Shown here piece by piece: positions 36,391-47,919 of a DNA stretch of 64,000 nt. A program made the translations under genes and the position numbers. Below the pieces are notes generated by a model that saw only the letters and a list, made by a program, of their open reading frames with translations, had not been told where the DNA came from and searched no databases. Each line of letters starts with the position of its first letter. Position 1 is the first letter of the stretch. The stretch comes from Megaustenia siamemsis (Eukaryota; Mollusca; Gastropoda; Stylommatophora; Ariophantidae): positions 60,717,126 to 60,781,125 of the forward strand of contig JAVIAB010000092.1 in assembly GCA_032433765.1 (NCBI GenBank). The letters run 5' to 3'.

Positions 36391-36749
36391 GATGGTGATT
36401 TATCAGTGTAGAAATAATAACGTAACACGCCGAATATTAAAATGAAGTGGTTTTATATTTACATACACTCAACAGAAAAAAACACAAAGAAGAAATGTAT
36501 ATTATTGTCAAGTATTTTGTTCTTTGCGTCCTTGAAATTGTTTAAAGCTTAATCTTGGCCAAAATTAATAAATAAATTTAAAGAAATCACCAAATATGTT
36601 TATGTGACATTTGTGACATAATTGTTTCCTCGATCTAGCCCATCTGAAGTTGGTCTTTTTATACATTAAATATGGTCACTGATACCATATTCTTCATATT
36701 CCTTGTATATACATTAAATATCATTAAAAAAACATGTACTGGCAACAAT

Positions 36750-37700
36750 CAGCAGCTATACGAATTAGCAACCAAACAGGACAATTCCAATATATAAAAC
36801 AAGGAGTCAGACAAGGCTGTTTTCTGTCGCCGATTTTTTTTCACTTTACAGCGAGCATATTATGAGATCAATAGTAGACAGAAAAGGAATTTAAGTCAAC
36901 GGTCACAACATTAATATTTTGCAACATGCGGATGATACAATCTTAATAGCAGAGACAGAGAATGAATTACAAGAAATGATAGATATAATTGTAAAATATA
37001 GCAACAAAAAAGGTATCAGTCTGAATAGTAAGAAAACAGAAGTAATGGTCATATCGAAGAAACAATCACCACCATCATGCAGCATAAAAATAAACAGGAC
37101 AAATCTGAAACAAGTGCAACGTTTCAAATAGTTGGGCACAATAATAACATCAGATGGGAGATGCACCACAGAAATAAAAAGCAGATTAGCTCAGGCCAAA
37201 ATAGCATTTCAGGAAATGAAAAATATCTTATGCAATATATCTATGTCAATAGAAGTGAGAAAGAGAGTCCATCGGTGCTATATAGAGCCAATTTTGACCT
37301 ATAGAAGAAAATCATGGACAGTGGACAAACAAATTAATAGACGATTAGAGGCCACAGAGATGGGATTTCTCAGAAGAATGTTCAAAGTATCCTGGATGGC
37401 TAAAAAGACCAATGAAGAAATTCAAAGAGGCCAACACAAAAATGGAACTCCTAAAAACATCAGAAAGAAACAATCAACATTTTTTCGGGCACATCATGAG
37501 AAGAGGAAAGTTGGAATACTTGATTACAACTGGCAAAATAAAAGGAAAGAGAAATCGCGGACGGCAAAGAGAGAAAATACTGGATGGCTTGGTGTCATGG
37601 CATGGAAAACAGTCAACAACAGAACTAACACGATGCACTGTAGATAGAAGATTGTGGAAGGACATGATCACCTACGCCAACCTGTATGGCACATGATGAT
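36750..37700 (+). pseudogene. RTE-type LINE 3' half, family B
   Basis: GVRQGCFLSPIFF (frame-shifted), LQHADDTILIAETENE with an ADD catalytic pair, LGTIITSDGRCTTEIKSR, and a FFGHIMRRGKLEYLITTGKI C-terminus to a stop within ATGATGATGATG. It has one stop (FK*LG) and about two frameshifts, so it is inactive but less decayed than most. The BovB-like GHxMRxxxLE...GK block supports RTE assignment. Confidence 0.85.
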
Positions 37701-38376
37701 GATGATACATTAAATATGGTCACTTATACAATATTCTCTAAACGATTAATAAGACTTTTCCTTTATATGCATTGAACCGGTCTGCTTTCTAAAGGAGTGT
37801 CCCAATTTCCTGAGATGTTCTTATCTTCCTCGTACCACTCTTCTTCAGACAGAACAGATTTCCATAAATTTGTTGTGCTCAGTATGTCAAGATGGCATTT
37901 ATTCATTCTGTGCTCCAACCAAACTGCTCTTCTTCTGATTCTTTTTTTGACTGGTTTGAAACGTGTGCTAGTAATATTTCACTATTTTGTTGATTCAGAG
38001 TCGTCAGCGCGTTTTATGATTCAACGAAACATGCAACACAAGCACACCAAAAGAAAAGGACTAGCTACAAGGCGATAACTATCAGGTAAACTGAATCATT
38101 TGCTACACATCAAGATGGCAATAAATTAAGCTGTACAACTTGCACTAGGAACAGCCATGAAAACACCATGCGTGCAGAACTAGCATTGTCCAGAAAGTTT
38201 ACATGCCTCCTCTCTGAAACATCTCACGAAATGAGCAGTAAAACAAAAGAAGAGAAAGAATGAAGTTCTCTCATTTATCTTTAGCACTACAATCTCGTGT
38301 CTGAACAGTCAGAAAGGTATCACCTGTGCACGAACTCTGCAGTACGTCTGTATTATAAGTTATTTATAATGTATAA

Positions 38377-38380
<4 letters not shown>
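37700..38380. other. Intronic, no gene recognised
   Basis: AT-rich DNA up to the (TA)n run at 38382-38428, which abuts the channel exon. Confidence 0.35.
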
Positions 38381-38429
<49 letters not shown>

Positions 38430-38458
38430 TATGGTAACGAGGTAAAAACAGAACATAC

Positions 38459-38642
38459 TTGAACGTGGAACTATTTGCTAACACACTCCATATGTTAAAT
38501 GAGGCGTTTTGAATTATCTGGTCCGATTTGGTGTTGTTTGGTGACTTTGTTTCTGTTTTATCAGCTCTTTTCACTCTGCGAAGTGCTGAAGGAATAACAC
38601 TTTCAAGTATTACCATGTTACTAAGCACTATAGATGATGCTA
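38459..38642 (-). CDS. DEG/ENaC channel exon (finger-domain insert, part 2, furin-like site)
   Basis: The acceptor is GCTTGGTATTACAG and the donor AA|GTATGT. Two bases complete the previous codon and two remain for the next exon, where AA plus T gives Asn just before DFF. The exon contains RRVKR (RVKR at 38566-38577), a furin consensus, followed by a Lys/Asn/Thr-rich linker and two N-glycosylation sequons (NAS and NSS). A (TA)n microsatellite begins about 30 bases past the donor. The phase match on both sides strongly supports it as part of the gene, although the residues themselves are not family-typical. Confidence 0.72.
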
Positions 38643-39082
38643 CTGTAATACCAAGCAAATTTACTTGTTATTTTTATTTATTAACTTTAATCGCAAACTG
38701 CAAAATCGTGGATGCATGTTTTCTTTCATTTCTCAAAGCATGGGAACTTTTAACAAATTAAGCAGGTGATTGAAAAGTTTTCTTTCAAGATTGATTCTAC
38801 TTAGCCGATTTTTGTAATTGTTACGAAATGTTCTGGAGTAAGATAATAAGATGACTACTTTTTCTTCAATCATTTTTTCTTTTGTCTCCACACCACCTTT
38901 ATTTTCATATATTATTATCCTCAGCTTTAGTATTTGCCTCAACTTCTGATGTATGTATGTTTCTTTGTAAAATCATAATTTTGTACTTAGTATAATTATT
39001 CATATATATTATTTATACTACAATAAATAATATTGTATTTTCTACAATATTAAACATTAATATTGTAGAAAACTGAAGCTAC

Positions 39083-39287
39083 CTTCTTTATTGTCTCTGT
39101 TTATTTGGTAGCTAGACTTTGTGTTCTGATAATCTTTAGAGATCCACATCTTCTCAAAAGGCAGACTGTAGTCAATGAATGTTTCTTGACTAACGGAAGT
39201 AGCTCCAGGAAGTCTTTTGTCGACAACAAGAATTGTATCTTTTTCTAAACGATTAGTAACTTCAGAGCTTCTTTTCTCTTGATTTCC
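39083..39287 (-). CDS. DEG/ENaC channel exon (finger-domain insert, part 1)
   Basis: The acceptor is strong (TTCCTCTTACAG) and the donor is AAG|GTAGCT. The exon starts in phase 0 and ends with one base, which the next exon completes to a valine codon. It reads 68 residues of charged, polar sequence without cysteines. The segment has no obvious counterpart in standard family members and would sit between the post-TM1 strand and the DFF motif, within or next to the finger domain. It makes up most of the tract between the two furin-like sites. Coding status is inferred from phase and splice sites rather than conserved motifs. Confidence 0.68.
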
Positions 39288-40016
39288 CTGTAAGAGGAAA
39301 ACCAATAGATTGTGTGTCGGTCTTTAGTCTCCTTATCGCATAATAAATTCAAGTACATATAGTATATTTTATATAATAAATAGAGAGAGATTTTTTATTA
39401 AGATAGAAAGTACAACAAAACACTTAACACAACACAGAAAGTGGCTGATCCGATACTAATTTGATTTGCCATGAATTACTTCAAGGCTTTCACTTTCCAA
39501 TGTCCCCGGTCCCATTCAACACGTTCCTTGTTGCAATTGCAACTCAAAAATTGGAAGGAACTGGAGGAGCACTATCTTTTGCTGATGATGTTTTATTGTA
39601 TCGGCAGGGCTAGGCAGAAATGAGATCAGCAACTCATGAAAAGCAAATTTGATAGCACTGCGTCCTGTAACAGTTCACAATTTCAAGTCAATTCAAGACA
39701 AACAGCAGAGACATGGTCCTGTTCCAATAATTGTAATTTTAGTACAGAACTGGCAGTTGTGAACACGTAATGAGGTGTGATTTAGACCTACGTGAGCTTT
39801 AAAGGACATGTGTAATAGTATAGTACAAGGATAAAGGAGAAAGAAGAATACACAATTCAACTGATGAACGAAACTTCTAAAAGGTCAATGACCTCACCGA
39901 CTAATAACTTTTGCTTCGAAGTCGAATTGTTTTTTTTTTTTTTTTTTTTTTAGAGATTTTTTAAAGGGTCCGAACATTTAAAAGTCACACGGTGGCAGAT
40001 CAGAAGTATAGGCTGG

Positions 40017-40333
40017 TAACAAAGTAAAAAGTAAAGTACCCCCGTCACGCCAAGTGGCGTATAGGGAATATTGTGTTTTTTTAAGTAAGTACCCCCGTCA
40101 CGCCAAGTGGCGTATAGGGAAATATGGTGTTAGTGACCCTATATTTTACAGACCTTCAGCACATGATTTTTGGGGTAATGTGGTCAGTATTACGCCCGTG
40201 CTGCTTTACTTTCCCAGACAAAAATCCTGTACCCATTTAAGACTGGGTGAACCCGGAAGCCGTCGGTTGGGATCGAACCCTACCCCTTGTCCTTTGTAGT
40301 CCAGTTCACTAACCACTGAGCTATCGCGGCTCC
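40017..40333 (-). mobile_element. tRNA-derived SINE, family 1, copy 2, with 13-bp TSD
   Basis: AAGTATAGGCTGG flanks it at 40004-40016 and 40334-40346. Its 3' end (GTACCCCCGTCACGCCAAGTGGCG) is present twice in tandem, about 57 bases apart. The head is intact (A box, B box). Confidence 0.92.
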
Positions 40334-41235
40334 AAGTATAGGCTGGGTGTTGCAGAAATTTCAACCGTTACCTTGCTAACGCTTCCTGCACAATCACACA
40401 AAAGCATGCCGGTTCTTATATTCTTGATGGCTGTGTGCAGGTTGTCTAGTGTGTCTTTGTAGCGGATAGGACTGGTGTTCACACCAGGCTCTCTAAAGTC
40501 TGCCAAAGAAGCCATTCAAGGTAAAATAAAATCATCATCATCGAGTGCCGTCTCCGCAACGAAGGTTGGCTACCATGGAGCGCCATTCTACTCTGTCTCT
40601 TGCTTTGATGGTGCAGGTTGTCATAGGCTGATTTGTCCATCTTTTGATGTTACTCGTCCATGTTAGTCTGCCTCTGCCTCTTTTACCTTGTATTTTCCCC
40701 TCCAGGATTACTTTTAGTAGGCTGTTGTGTCTTTTAACATGGCCCAACAAACGCATTTGTCTTGTTTGAATTGTGCTTAGTAGTTTTCTTTTCATTTTTA
40801 GTTGTTTTAAGATTTCATCGTTTGTTTTCTTTTCCTTCCATCTAATTCTGCCTATTCTTCTATATATACACATTTCAAAGACTTCAATTCTCTGTTCTAT
40901 TTTCTTGTCTAATGTTCATGTTTCTGCGCCATATATGAATATTGAGAAGATGTAACTTTTGCTATTCTTAGTTTTAGCCCTGGTGTTATTTGTTTTGATG
41001 TTAGTATGTTCTTCATGACATTAAAATTACTTTTTGCCATTCCTATTCTTTTGTTTATTTCAATTGTACATTTTCCATCACTGGTTATAGTATGCCCAAG
41101 GTAGTTGTAGTTCTGAACTATCTCCAGGTCTATTCCTTCAATTCTGATACCCATTTGTGGGTTTTGGTTATTTTCTTTGTTTATGATCACAGTTTTAGTA
41201 TTTTTGATATTCATATCTAGTCCATATTTTTTACT

Positions 41236-44200
41236 CATCATCATCATTGAGTGCCGTCTCCGCAACGAAGGTTGGCTACCATGGAGCGCCATTTTGCTCT
41301 ATCTCTTGCTTTGATGGTGCAGGCTGTCATCGGTTGACTTGTCCATCTTTTGATGTTACTCGTCCATGTTAATCTTGGTCTGCCTCTGCCTCTTTTGCCT
41401 TGTATTTTCCCCTCCAGGATCACTTTCAGTAGGCTGTTGTGTCTTTTAACATGGCCTAAGAATCGCATTTGTCTTGTTCTAATTGTGTTCAGAAGTTCTC
41501 TTTTCATTTTTAGTTGTTTTAAGACTTCGTCGTTTGTTTTCTTTTCCTTCCATCCAATTCTACATATTCTTCTATATATCCACATTTCAAAGGCTTCAAT
41601 TCTCTGTTCTGTTTTCTTGTCTAATGTCCATGTTTCAGCACCATATGGGAATATTGAGAAGATGTAACATTTTGCTATTCTTAGTTTTAGCTCTGGTGTT
41701 ATTTGTTTTGATGTTAGTATGTCCATCATGACATTAAAATTACTTTTTGCCATTCCTATTCTTTTGTTTATTTCAGTTGTACATTTTCCATCACTGGTTA
41801 TAGTATGTACAAGGTAGTTATAGTTCTGAACTGTCTCAAGGTCTATTCCTTCAATTTTGATATCCACTTGTGGGTTTTGAGTATTTTCTTTGTTTATGAT
41901 CATAGTTTTAGTCTTTTTTATATTCATATCTAGTCCATATTTTTTGCTTGTCGTGTTTATTTCATTAAGTAATTGTTGTAGGTCTTTAGGATTTTCTGCT
42001 AGTAGTACAGTATCGTCAGCATATCTTAGGTTATTGATTATCTTTCCATTAATTTGTAGGCCTGGCATCTCTATGATGTTTTTAAAGATTTGCTCAGTGT
42101 ATAGATTGAACAAGCTTGGTGATAGGATGCATCCTTGTCTTACTCCTCTTTTTATATCAATGGGTGTAGAGAACTCTTTGTTATATTTTATTATTGCTGT
42201 TTGCTCCCAGTATAGATTGCATATTAGTCGTATATCCATGTCATCTAGATGTATCTCTTTTAGGCATTCTCTAAGTTGTTTGTGGTGTACTCTATCAAAA
42301 GCTTTGGTGTAGTCTATGAAGCAGGCATATATTGGTTTGTTTACTTCTGTGTATTTTTCGATTAATGTTCTCATGCAGAATATGGCTTCTTTTGTCCCGC
42401 TATTTTTCCTAAATCCAAATTGCTGCTCATCTAATTCAGTATTGATTTTATTCTGAATCCTTCCTTGTATAACTTTTAGCAAGATTTTTGTAACATGGCT
42501 CATTAGGCTTATTGTTCTAAAGTCACTGCATTCAACTGCACCATTCTTTTTAGGCAATGCAATGAAAGTTGATGTTTTTAGTTCATTTGGTATGTATCCT
42601 GTGTGGTATATGTCGTTGCATATGTCTGTAATCACTTCAATGCCAAAATCTTCAAGTGCCTGTATCATCTCTATCTGTATGCTTTCAGGTCCTGCTGCTT
42701 TTCCCCTTTTCATTGTTTTTATAGCTTTTTCCACCTCAGATTTTAAGATTTTATAGCCTGACGTACATTTTATAACTGGTTTCTTGTCCCTTTGATCATG
42801 AAATAGTTCTGTTATATATTCCTGCCATCTATCTATGATATCCTTATTGTCTGTTAGCATTTTTCCTTTTTTGTCTACAATGCATCCACCTTCTGTGGCT
42901 TTTTTATTTTTATTAGTCATTCTCTTTATTTCTGTGTGCATTCCTCTTAGGTCTTGTTTGCTTTCCATAGTTTCTTTTTCTATACATTTTTGGCTGAGCC
43001 AGTCTTCTTTTGCCTTTTTGCACATTTTGCGTATCTCATTATCTATTTTATTGTATTGGGCAGTGTTCTTCGCTTGTCTCCTTTCTTCCATTTTTTCTAA
43101 GATGGTGTTAGTTATCCATTTTTGTTTTTTGTTCTTTTCTCTTTTGGGTAAGGTGTCGCAGGCTTTTTGTATGCTTTTCTTTATGCATTGCCATTTGGTT
43201 GTTACTTTTTCATCAGGATTTTCTCTTCTGTATTGTTCAATTCCTTCCTCTAGCAGCTTCTGGTATGTGTTCTTTACTTGTATTGTATAGGTATCTTTAA
43301 TATCTTTTTGATTTAAAGCTGTTATGTCGAGTGGGTTTGTTGATGAATTAGATTTTTGCTTGTTTCTCTTTAGTTTGATTTTCATTTTAATCATTACAGG
43401 ATTGTGATCAGAATTAATATCTGCTCCTGGGTAGGTTTTGGCTTTCTTTACGCTGTTACGGAACCTTTCTTTTATCATTATGTAATCTATTTGATTCCTC
43501 TTCCTATCTCCAGGGCTTTTCCATGTGTATAGTTTCTTTTTCTCTTGCTCAAAGTAGGTGTTACATATTATCAGCCTGTTTTCTTCACAGAATTGTATTA
43601 ATCTTTCTCCTCTGTCATTTCTTTTTCCTAAACCATGATTTCCTATAATTGTCTTGTATCTACCTTTTCCTACTTTAGCGTTCATGTCACCCATTACAAT
43701 CAAGATGTCTGAAGATTTCACTTGCTTCATAACTTTATTTAGGTCTTCATAGTATGCCTCTATTTGTTCATCTGTGTAGTCTTGTGTAGGTGCATATGTC
43801 TGTATTATTGCTATGTCGAATGGTTTTGCTTTCAACTTGAGTAGTATAATCCTATCACTGTATGTCCAGTGGGTACTTATATATTTTTGTAGCTCTCTTT
43901 TTATCAGTATTCCTACCCCCCTTTGATGTTCTGTTGTGTTTCCTGAGTATATAAATGTATATTTTTCGTCTTCAATGTACCCACATTCTTTCCATCTAGT
44001 CTCTGATATGCCTAAAATATCTATATTTATTCGTTCTGCTTCTTGAATTAGATTTTCCAATTTCCCTTGTTGATATAGAGTCCTAACATTCCAAGTACTT
44101 ATTTTAAGATCTTTCCTCCGACATAAGTTCGAATTTCTCCGACTCTCCATGGCTTCCTCTGGACTGGTACGTGATGAGGCTCCAATCTCTTTCACGGTGG

Positions 44201-44238
44201 TCAGCCATGTTCGTCTTTCGTGTTCTGAACATGCCTCT
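41236..44238 (-). mobile_element. Full-length RTE LINE, family A, with 11-bp TSD
   Basis: A perfect TSD (TATTTTTTACT on the plus strand) lies at 41225-41235 and 44239-44249. The element is about 3.0 kb, normal for RTE, starts AAGAGGCATGTTCAGAACACG and ends in (ATG)n directly after the stop codon. It carries one uninterrupted frame (next entry) and lies inside an older copy of the same family. Confidence 0.95.
41244..44150 (-). CDS. RTE endonuclease-reverse transcriptase, intact
   Basis: 968 codons from the first ATG (the frame is open a further 15 codons upstream). The protein would nick target DNA and reverse-transcribe its own RNA there. N-terminal apurinic-type endonuclease: ISTWNVRTL (about 20-28), ISETRW, GDMNAKVG, NQIDYI and SDHNPV, carrying the expected catalytic Asn, Glu, Asp and His. 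RT domain: LPKKNG, FGFRKNSGTKEAI, CFIDYTKAFD, GVRQGCILSPSLF and YADD with both catalytic aspartates. The C-terminal region has GWKEKKTNDEVLKQL, FLGHVKRHNSLLKV and GRGRPRLTW, as in BovB/RTE elements. Single-frame organisation and about 3 kb length suit RTE. No missing motif was seen, so it may be competent, although expression is unknown. Proteins of this kind are often labelled craniofacial development protein 2-like by homology. Confidence 0.95.
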   Translation of the reverse strand: MESRRNSNLCRRKDLKISTWNVRTLYQQGKLENLIQEAERINIDILGISETRWKECGYIEDEKYTFIYSGNTTEHQRGVGILIKRELQKYISTHWTYSDRIILLKLKAKPFDIAIIQTYAPTQDYTDEQIEAYYEDLNKVMKQVKSSDILIVMGDMNAKVGKGRYKTIIGNHGLGKRNDRGERLIQFCEENRLIICNTYFEQEKKKLYTWKSPGDRKRNQIDYIMIKERFRNSVKKAKTYPGADINSDHNPVMIKMKIKLKRNKQKSNSSTNPLDITALNQKDIKDTYTIQVKNTYQKLLEEGIEQYRRENPDEKVTTKWQCIKKSIQKACDTLPKREKNKKQKWITNTILEKMEERRQAKNTAQYNKIDNEIRKMCKKAKEDWLSQKCIEKETMESKQDLRGMHTEIKRMTNKNKKATEGGCIVDKKGKMLTDNKDIIDRWQEYITELFHDQRDKKPVIKCTSGYKILKSEVEKAIKTMKRGKAAGPESIQIEMIQALEDFGIEVITDICNDIYHTGYIPNELKTSTFIALPKKNGAVECSDFRTISLMSHVTKILLKVIQGRIQNKINTELDEQQFGFRKNSGTKEAIFCMRTLIEKYTEVNKPIYACFIDYTKAFDRVHHKQLRECLKEIHLDDMDIRLICNLYWEQTAIIKYNKEFSTPIDIKRGVRQGCILSPSLFNLYTEQIFKNIIEMPGLQINGKIINNLRYADDTVLLAENPKDLQQLLNEINTTSKKYGLDMNIKKTKTMIINKENTQNPQVDIKIEGIDLETVQNYNYLVHTITSDGKCTTEINKRIGMAKSNFNVMMDILTSKQITPELKLRIAKCYIFSIFPYGAETWTLDKKTEQRIEAFEMWIYRRICRIGWKEKKTNDEVLKQLKMKRELLNTIRTRQMRFLGHVKRHNSLLKVILEGKIQGKRGRGRPRLTWTSNIKRWTSQPMTACTIKARDRAKWRSMVANLRCGDGTQ

Positions 44239-44735
44239 TATTTTTTACTAGTCATGTTTATTTCATTAAGTAATTGTTGTAGATCTTTAAGTTTTTCTGC
44301 TAGTAGTACAGTATCGTCAGCATATCTTTGGTTATTGATTATCTTCCATTAATTTGTAGGCCTGTCATCTCTATGATGTTTTTAAAGATTTGCTCAGTGT
44401 ATAGATTGAACAAGCTTGGTGATAGGATGCATTTCTGTCTTACTCCTCTTTTTATATCAATAGGTGTAGAGTTCTCTTTGTTATATTTTATTATTACTGT
44501 TTGCTCCCTATATAGATTACATATTAGTCGTATGTCCATGTCATTTAGATGTATCTCTTTTAGGCATTCTATAATTTGTTTGTGGTGTATTCTAAAAAGC
44601 TTTGGTGTAGTCTATGAAGCAGGCATATATTGGTTTGTTTACTTCTGTGTATTTTTTCGATTAATGTTCTAATGCAGAATACGGCTTCTTTTGTATCGCA
44701 ATCAAAAATAAAATACAGTCAGCATAACCTTACCA

Positions 44736-44994
44736 AGGGAGCCGCGATAACTCAATGGTTAGTGAACTGGACTACAAAGGACAAGGGGTAGGGTTCGATC
44801 CCAACCGACGGCTTCCGGGTTCGCCCAGCCTTTAATGGGTACCGGATTTTTTTCAGGGAAAGTGAAGCGGCACGGGCGTAATCCCGACCACATTACCCCA
44901 AAAATCATGTGCCGAAGGTGTGTAAAATTTATGGTCACTTACACCATATTCCCTATACGCCACTTGGCGTGACGGGGTACTTAACTTTTTTTTT
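44736..44994 (+). mobile_element. tRNA-derived SINE, family 1, copy 3, with 12-bp TSD
   Basis: ATAACCTTACCA flanks it at 44724-44735 and 44995-45006. The A box is TAACTCAATGGTTAG, B box GGTTCGATCCC, and it has the 3' hairpin and T-run. It sits in the mariner relic. Confidence 0.93.
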
Positions 44995-45443
44995 ATAACC
45001 TTACCAGTTGTGACTTGTATTTGGTTGGGTCATGGTGATCCGGGATGTTTCCATTGCATGCTTCCTTGTTTTGCTGCAAGTCTCGAGGTGATGGCACCAC
45101 GACTCATCGTCAGCAGGAAAGAAATGCATCACCTTTATCTTTGTAAAGCAGCAGGTTGTTCAAGCTCTACCCCATGCGTTCTTATTTATGGTAGTTGGTC
45201 AGCATCCTTAGGATCCACTGTGAACACACCCTCCGATAATTCAGTTTACTGCTAATCATTATTTCAACTGTCCCAAGCTACACAGCGAATTACTCAGCTA
45301 GAAAACACAAGCTCGTACGACGGTTCATCCATATTGCTGCATAAATCTCGGCTATGGCTTCTTCTGTCACAACAATATGAACCTGACCTGACCGCGGATG
45401 ATTTTTCGTTAACTCACGTCCTACTAGAATCATTCGAGCTCAC

Positions 45444-46550
45444 TCCTTCATGGTAATCTTAGATACACTGTTGTCATCATACACAGCTAGCACAACCATG
45501 TCCTTCACTGTGGTCTTAGATACACTGTTGTCAACATACACAGCTAGCACAGCCATGTCCTTCACTGTAGTCTTAGATACACTGTTGTCATCATACACAG
45601 CTAGCACAACCATGTCCTTCACTGTGGTCTTAGATACACTGTTGTCAACATACACAGCTAGCACAGCCATGTCCTTCACTGTAGTCTTAGATACATTGTT
45701 GTCTTCATACACAGCTAGCACAGCCATGTCCTTCACTGTAGTCTTAGATACACTGTTGTCATCATACACAGCTAGCACAGCCATGTCCTTCACTGTAGTC
45801 TTAGATACACTGTTGTCATCATACACAGCTAGCACAGCCATGTCCTTCACTGTAATCTAGATACACTGTTGTCATCATACACAGCTAGCACAGCCATGTC
45901 CTTCACTGTGGACTTAGATACACTGTTGTCATCAAACACAGCTAGCACAGCCATGTCCTTCACTGTAGTCTTAGATACACTGTTGTCAACATACACAGCT
46001 AGCACAGCCATGTCCTTCAATGTAATATTAGATACACTGTTGTCATCATACACAGCTAGCACAGCCATGTCCTTCACTGTAGTCTTAGATACATTGTTGT
46101 CTTCATACACAGCTAGCACAGCCATGTCCTTCACTGTAGTCTTAGATACACTGTTGTCATCATACACAGCTAGCACAGCCATGTCCTTCACTGTAGTCTT
46201 AGATACATTGTTGTCTTCATACACAGCTAACACAGCCATGTCCTTCACTGTAGTCTTAGATACACTGTTGTCATCATACACAGCTAGCACAGCCATGTCC
46301 TTCACTGTAGTCTTAGATACATTGTTGTCTTCATACACAGCTAGCACAGCCATGTCCTTCACTGTAGTCTTAGATACACTGTTGTCAACATACACAGCTA
46401 GCACAGCCATGTCCTTCACTGTAATCTTAGATACACTGTTGTCATCATACACAGCTAGCACAGCCATGTCCTTCACTGTAATCTTAGATACACTGTTGTC
46501 ATCATATACAGCTAGCACAGCAATGTCCTTCACTGTAATCTTAGAAACAC
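45444..46550. repeat. 57-bp minisatellite
   Basis: About 19 units of TAGATACACTGTTGTCATCA plus TACACAGCTAGCACAGCCAT plus GTCCTTCACTGTAGTCT. Variants ATCAT, TTCAT, AACAT in the centre and TAGTC, TGGTC, TAATC at the border are arranged in repeating patterns. A 2-base loss near 45857 shifts the phase. It opens frames on both strands (57 is divisible by three). Confidence 0.97.
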
Positions 46551-46559
46551 TGTTTTCTA

Positions 46560-47910
46560 CACAATAAATAGCTGGTAAAGAACGTTCTATTAACTGTATG
46601 CTTTTGATACCCTGTTGCAAAGATCAGATCTAGAGTGGAGAAAGTATGCCACCTTCTGGAATAGAAACTCTTTTTGTCATCTCACCTGTTAATCAAGTGG
46701 AGATTTGTATCAATCTCATAGTTTTCTGCTTTTTCTCACCTGCTGTATGCATCTTGGATTTTCTCAATCTTTGAGACCGGCTGTTCAAATCGCCAGTGAC
46801 TAAAGAGTTGAGGTTTGTTGTTGCTATACTTGACAGAGACAGGTCCTTGTTTCGTGGACCATAACAGATGAAAATATGGATATTGGTTTTCTTTATTAAT
46901 GTGACAAATCCTATGATTTCTGAATTACTTGTTTGTATTTATTGATTCTTCATTACTTGGTATATTGTTGCGTGTTGGTAGTAGTACCCCTCGGAATGTC
47001 TGATGTCCTCTGATTGTGAATCTATGCTTGTTATTGAGGTGATTTTTTCATTTACATGCAACAGCGATTTGTTCTTGTACAAATGATGCTTTTGGGGGAC
47101 TTCGTCTTTTATCACTCTTTCTACATTTCACTGTTGTATGTTGGGTGTTAGTGTTTGGTCAATAACTTTTGCCATTTCTCTCTGTGTCTTGACTCCACAA
47201 GTATACGCTTTGTTATAAATAACTTCCAATTTGCGTTTCCGTAAAGGATGTCCAGTAGCGTCCAATTAAGTGTTGCTTTCATTATGGAGCCTGAAGTGTA
47301 GATTAGTTGAACAGATAATATGAATATCGATTATGCACTTACGATGCCACAGTCTTATACTACAAGACGGCTATCACAACTTATTTCTGTGTGTTGAGAG
47401 GTTTTAAGATGTGGCAAAGAAAACAGGCCGACAATTTTAATTCTGCTCGTGTAACTGGAGATCTAAACAATACACGTTTTAATTTGTCTTTAATTTTTCT
47501 CCCGTTGTGGACTTTTAAATGTCATAGTTTAGCTCTGATTGATGATTCTATGTTGAGATAATCGACATCTGCTTTTTTTTTTTTTTTTGGCACGCATTTA
47601 GCAGAACGCAACAGAGGATATGAAAACGAACGAAATTTCATACATACTGATACATATTGATTGATTTAACGGTTGTCGGAGAAAAACCAAAGAAGACGAA
47701 CTTTTAATACTACGAGTTTCACATAATATATGGCGGGAATCAAGATACTCAATTTAATGAGATAGACAAAGCGTTTTATCGACAATTCTGGAAGACAATC
47801 TTTCAACATGTGCTGTTAGTACGGAGTATATGAAATGCAGCATCAATCAGAATCGTGTTTTAAGTTGCTTTATAGTTGTAATTTATTAATTCAAAAAAAA
47901 GAATCGAACA
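46560..47910. other. Intronic, no gene recognised
   Basis: The minus strand of about 46640-47200 has some coding-like pieces with stops, perhaps an old LINE, but no motif could be assigned. A T-run lies at 47573-47588. Confidence 0.3.
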
Positions 47911-47919
47911 CTGACAAAC

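Larger units (their letters stand above)
40533..44704 (-). mobile_element. Older RTE family A copy, 5'-truncated, split by the intact copy
   Basis: A 10-bp TSD (AAAATAAAAT on the plus strand) lies at 40523-40532 and 44705-44714, overlapping the border by homology. The upstream piece (44250-44704) holds the RT palm (GVRQKCILSPSLF, with the usual GC changed to KC); the downstream piece (40533-41224) resumes at SKKYGLDMNIKNTKT and ends in the (ATG)n tail. It has frameshifts, for example at 40940. Confidence 0.9.
39850..45434 (-). pseudogene. Fragmented mariner copy, split into four pieces by nested insertions
   Basis: Minus-strand pieces at about 45007-45434 (with TSD), 44705-44735, 40347-40532 and about 39850-40016 read in order as one mariner related to 54004-55354: DDESWCHH, QWKHPGSP, KVMLTVF, then LADFREPGVN, YKDTLDNLHTAIKN, and SDLPPCDF. 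Stops and shifts occur throughout. The pieces are separated by an RTE (40533-44704) and two SINEs (44736-44994, 40017-40333). The 5' end is cut off by the 57-bp array. Confidence 0.85.

Noticed and set aside
45847..46620. 257-codon frame of 19-residue repeats
   Set aside because: Product of the 57-bp array, open equally on both strands; a repeat peptide gene cannot be supported without expression.
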